Assembly: GCF_000332055.1 (NCBI RefSeq)
Contig: NZ_ALVZ01000162.1
Span: 1 to 34,004, forward strand
DNA from: Xenococcus sp. PCC 7305
GTDB lineage: Bacteria; Cyanobacteriota; Cyanobacteriia; Cyanobacteriales; Xenococcaceae
Reading direction: 5' to 3'
DNA: 34,004 bases
Positions within the stretch are counted from its first letter, which is position 1. Each line of letters starts with the position of its first letter. The notes beneath the pieces were generated by a model. It was given only the letters and a program-made list of their open reading frames with translations, ran no database searches and had not been told where the DNA came from. Position numbers and translations under genes: made by a program. This document shows, piece by piece, positions 31,792 through 34,004 of the stretch.

Positions 31792-33687
31792 ATGAAAGCC
31801 AGTGAAGTTTTAGCCAGATATGCAGCAGGGGAAAGAAATTTTCGAGGTAAAAATCTTAGAGGTCAATCTTTTAAAGGTACAAACCTTTCAGGAGCAGACT
31901 TTACTGGTACAAACCTTTCAGGAGCAGATTTTACTGGTGCAAATCTTTCAGGAGCAGACTTTAGTGGAGCTGAGATCCGAAGTACTAACTTTACTGGTGC
32001 AAATCTTTTAGGAGCAGACTTTAGTGGGGCTAAAACTGGATTGCAGTTCCAGCAGACAATTAAGTTAGTTATTATTTCCTGGCTCTTATCTGGATTATCA
32101 GGGCTCATTTCAGGATTGGCTAGTTTCTGGGTATTATTTATTTTTAGAATTAATATCATTCAAGGCTTCATTGTAGATACGATTTTATTTATTTTCGTTA
32201 CGGTTTTTTTGTTTTTAACTGTTGTTCGAGGCTTATTATCTGGAATAATCTTTGGAACTGTAGCTTTTGCTCTAGCTGGAGCTTTTGCATTTTCTAAAAT
32301 TTTATCAGCTCCTAAATTTATTGATATTTCTCAAAATTTTTGGAATGCTTTTTCTAATGATGAGATTTTGATTTTTACTGTTTTCGGGGCTATCACAGCT
32401 GCGATAGTTGGCGTTATTGCCTTTTATGTGGCTATTGTTTTATCTATTACTTTTTCTACAACTGTTGCTGGAGCCAACTGGGCAGCTATTACCTGGATTG
32501 TTTCTGTTGCTTTGTCTGTAGGAATTTTGAGAATTTTTACTGTACTTTTTTCTGTTCATTTAGCAGCGGTAATCTTAACAGCTATTGTTGTTATTGTTCC
32601 TGTTTCACTAGTTAGTATTTTGATTAGCTGGAGCACATTGACTGGAGAAGAAAAGCATGAATGGATTCGGAAAATAGCGATTATCTATGCTGCTACGGGA
32701 GGCACAAGTTTTCGCAGTGCTGATTTAACTGAGGCTAATTTCACAAGGGCTAAACTAAGAAGCACAGATTTAAGAGAAGCTACGCTTACTCGTACCAGTT
32801 GGCATCAAGCTAAAAACCTTGACCTTGTTCGCCCTGGGGAAACTTATCTAAGGAATGTATCTTTAAGGCAGCTATTGATTACTGGTGAAGGACAAAACCA
32901 AAATTTTAATCGTCAGAATTTACGTGGTGTCAATCTTCAGAAGGCTAACTTAACTAATGCCAGTTTTATTGATACGGATTTGAGTCAAGCTAACTTAAAG
33001 GGAGCAAATTTATTTGAAGCTAAGTTAGTACAAACAAATTTAGACCAAACAAATTTAAGTAATGCTCATCTTACTGGAGCATACATCGAAGATTGGGGTA
33101 TTACTAGAGGAACTAGATTAGAAGAAGTCGAATGCAAGTATGTTTATTTAAAACTGCCAACTGAAGGCGATCGCGATCCAAATCGGATGCCACCATCAGA
33201 ACAAGGTGAGTTTGGAGAAAATGACTTCAATATTTTTATTACATCGGTTTTGGATACATTGGATCTATATCATCGTCAAAATATCAATGCAGGTGTAGCC
33301 ATTACTGTTCTGAAAGGTTTGACTGAAGACTATCCAGTACAATTCGAGCTTGTTGGATTAGAAAAAAGAGGTGACGACCAGTTTGTTATTCGACTCAAAG
33401 TATTTGGAAAAATTAGCCACTTTAAAATTCAGCGTGAATATTACGATAGGTACGAGCAGACTTTACCTCTTTACGACCCGAAAAAACTCATACCTAATAC
33501 CGATGTTGCAGTTGAAAAAATAGTTAAAACAGTGAAAGAGAATCCAAGTACACATATAGAAAATTTACATAATCAGGGCATAGTTATAACTGGAGGAAAA
33601 GTAGATATGTCTGGAGAGCGCAACATTGAGATAAAACAGGGGAATTACAACGAAAATATTCAAGGTGACTACTACGAACAAAAGTGA
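31792..33687 (+). CDS. Pentapeptide-repeat membrane protein
   Basis: 631 residues. Pentapeptide repeats of A(D/N)LxG type fill about 15-80 (TGTNLSGADF, TGANLSGADF). Six or seven hydrophobic segments follow to about 300, then a second block of pentapeptides (about 305-450; GTSFRSADLTEANFTRAKL, and FNRQNLRGVNLQKANL). The last 170 residues are a soluble domain ending in VITGGKVDMSGERNIEIKQG and NYNENIQGDYYE. Repeat blocks on both sides of a membrane domain are common in cyanobacteria; the function is not known. Its C-terminal ending type (Gly/Asn-rich tag) is also seen in the linker of the AbiTii protein. Confidence 0.75.
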   Translation: MKASEVLARYAAGERNFRGKNLRGQSFKGTNLSGADFTGTNLSGADFTGANLSGADFSGAEIRSTNFTGANLLGADFSGAKTGLQFQQTIKLVIISWLLSGLSGLISGLASFWVLFIFRINIIQGFIVDTILFIFVTVFLFLTVVRGLLSGIIFGTVAFALAGAFAFSKILSAPKFIDISQNFWNAFSNDEILIFTVFGAITAAIVGVIAFYVAIVLSITFSTTVAGANWAAITWIVSVALSVGILRIFTVLFSVHLAAVILTAIVVIVPVSLVSILISWSTLTGEEKHEWIRKIAIIYAATGGTSFRSADLTEANFTRAKLRSTDLREATLTRTSWHQAKNLDLVRPGETYLRNVSLRQLLITGEGQNQNFNRQNLRGVNLQKANLTNASFIDTDLSQANLKGANLFEAKLVQTNLDQTNLSNAHLTGAYIEDWGITRGTRLEEVECKYVYLKLPTEGDRDPNRMPPSEQGEFGENDFNIFITSVLDTLDLYHRQNINAGVAITVLKGLTEDYPVQFELVGLEKRGDDQFVIRLKVFGKISHFKIQREYYDRYEQTLPLYDPKKLIPNTDVAVEKIVKTVKENPSTHIENLHNQGIVITGGKVDMSGERNIEIKQGNYNENIQGDYYEQK

Positions 33688-33708
33688 AATCAATTTTTAG
33701 CGATCGCT
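33688..33708. other. HIP1-bearing spacer at the truncated end
   Basis: Two HIP1 octamers (33701-33708 and 33722-33729) lie at the point where the truncated nuclease gene loses similarity, suggesting that the break fell at or near these repeats. Confidence 0.35.
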
Positions 33709-33864
33709 CTACTCGCTACAGGCGATCGCTCCTAACTTCCGAATATTAAACGAAGCCAAAACAACAGAACCATATTCTCGTTGAGGAATCCCATATTTAG
33801 TCGGGTTTTGCTCTAAAGTGGCGCGGATTTGGTCCCATTGTTCATCATCGAATCGGCTGCTCAT
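33709..33864 (-). pseudogene. Truncated N-terminus of a DNase-I-fold (EEP) nuclease gene
   Basis: 51 residues from ATG 33864, reading SSRFDDEQWDQIRATLEQNP, then REYGSVVLASFNIRKLG, which is the first motif (with the conserved Asn) of EEP nucleases, after which it ends in HIP1-type spacer and a stop. The rest of the catalytic domain is absent, so it is a cut-off relic. It lies across the circle junction from the intact relative at 868. Other possibility: a small unrelated gene. Confidence 0.6.
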
Positions 33865-33909
33865 AGCTTTTGCTGGGGATAACTATCTTTCCTCACTGTA
33901 TCAGCTCTG

Positions 33910-34004
33910 ATTAGTTCCGCTTATTGATAGCATAAATATTGATTTGTCAAATTATCTTTACATTTCTTAAAATTATTGTTACATTAGTTTACATAAAGAA
34001 AAAA
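33910..34004. repeat. Terminal direct repeat, right copy
   Basis: Identical to 1-95; see the left copy. On the circle this is the upstream region shared by the truncated minus-strand gene ending its 5' side at 33864 and the Psb34-like gene at 120. Confidence 0.9.

Overview
The window is most likely a complete circular plasmid of a cyanobacterium. Bases 1-95 recur exactly at 33910-34004, which is what a circular contig cut with overlapping ends looks like; the implied circle is 33,909 bp. The host call rests on the very frequent HIP1 octamer GCGATCGC, a Psb34-like photosystem protein gene behind a perfect HLR1 (RpaB-type) promoter motif, and many protein types typical of cyanobacterial plasmids. 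Genus cannot be fixed from the sequence; the AT-rich composition and gene styles would fit a Pleurocapsa-like or filamentous group, but that is a guess.

Layout. 1-640: light-responsive pair (Psb34-like protein, small basic protein) closed by a terminator. 868-3591: secreted DNase-I-fold nuclease and PhoD-like phosphatase. 3598-5513: parB and parA on the minus strand, with a 26-bp perfect palindrome inside parB that is a good parS candidate. 5907-7312: a winged-helix protein and a P-loop protein in two frames joined by an A_AAA_AAG slippery heptamer, probably one 468-residue frameshift fusion. 7503-11985: small membrane protein, decayed AAA ATPase, DUF457-type membrane hydrolase, an uncharacterised coiled-coil/membrane pair lying between duplicated gene tails, and an AbiTii-domain protein. 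12214-17072: HlyD-like adaptor, short TolC-like protein, phage-type lysozyme, NucA-like nuclease and a cysteine-rich unknown. 17073-18334: a strange segment whose core (17404-18021) has four adenines in 618 nt and ends in an intrinsic terminator. 18335-21363: small calcium-binding-type secreted protein, a 61-residue unknown and a large propeller/Calx-beta surface protein. 21364-22155: second adenine-poor spacer with a 39-nt purine tract. 22156-24343: CopG-like regulator with three repeated operator-like sites, then a phage-type annealing module (Rad52-like protein plus Gp157 family) and a small coiled-coil membrane protein. 24360-28306: HNH nuclease, tyrosine recombinase, Mrr restriction enzyme, GIY-YIG nuclease, and a higB-higA-acylphosphatase operon. 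28307-31738: probable replication region with leader ORF, short tandem repeats, dyads, winged-helix replication-type protein and a zinc-ribbon partner. 31792-33864: pentapeptide-repeat membrane protein and a truncated second DNase-I-fold gene.

The backbone (par, probable rep, CopG-like control, recombinase, toxin-antitoxin) keeps the plasmid; the cargo leans toward extracellular nucleic-acid breakdown (two secreted nucleases, a phosphatase, a lysozyme), defence (Mrr, AbiTii, possibly the GIY-YIG and HNH enzymes) and envelope functions. No conjugation genes, rRNA, tRNA or CRISPR arrays were seen.
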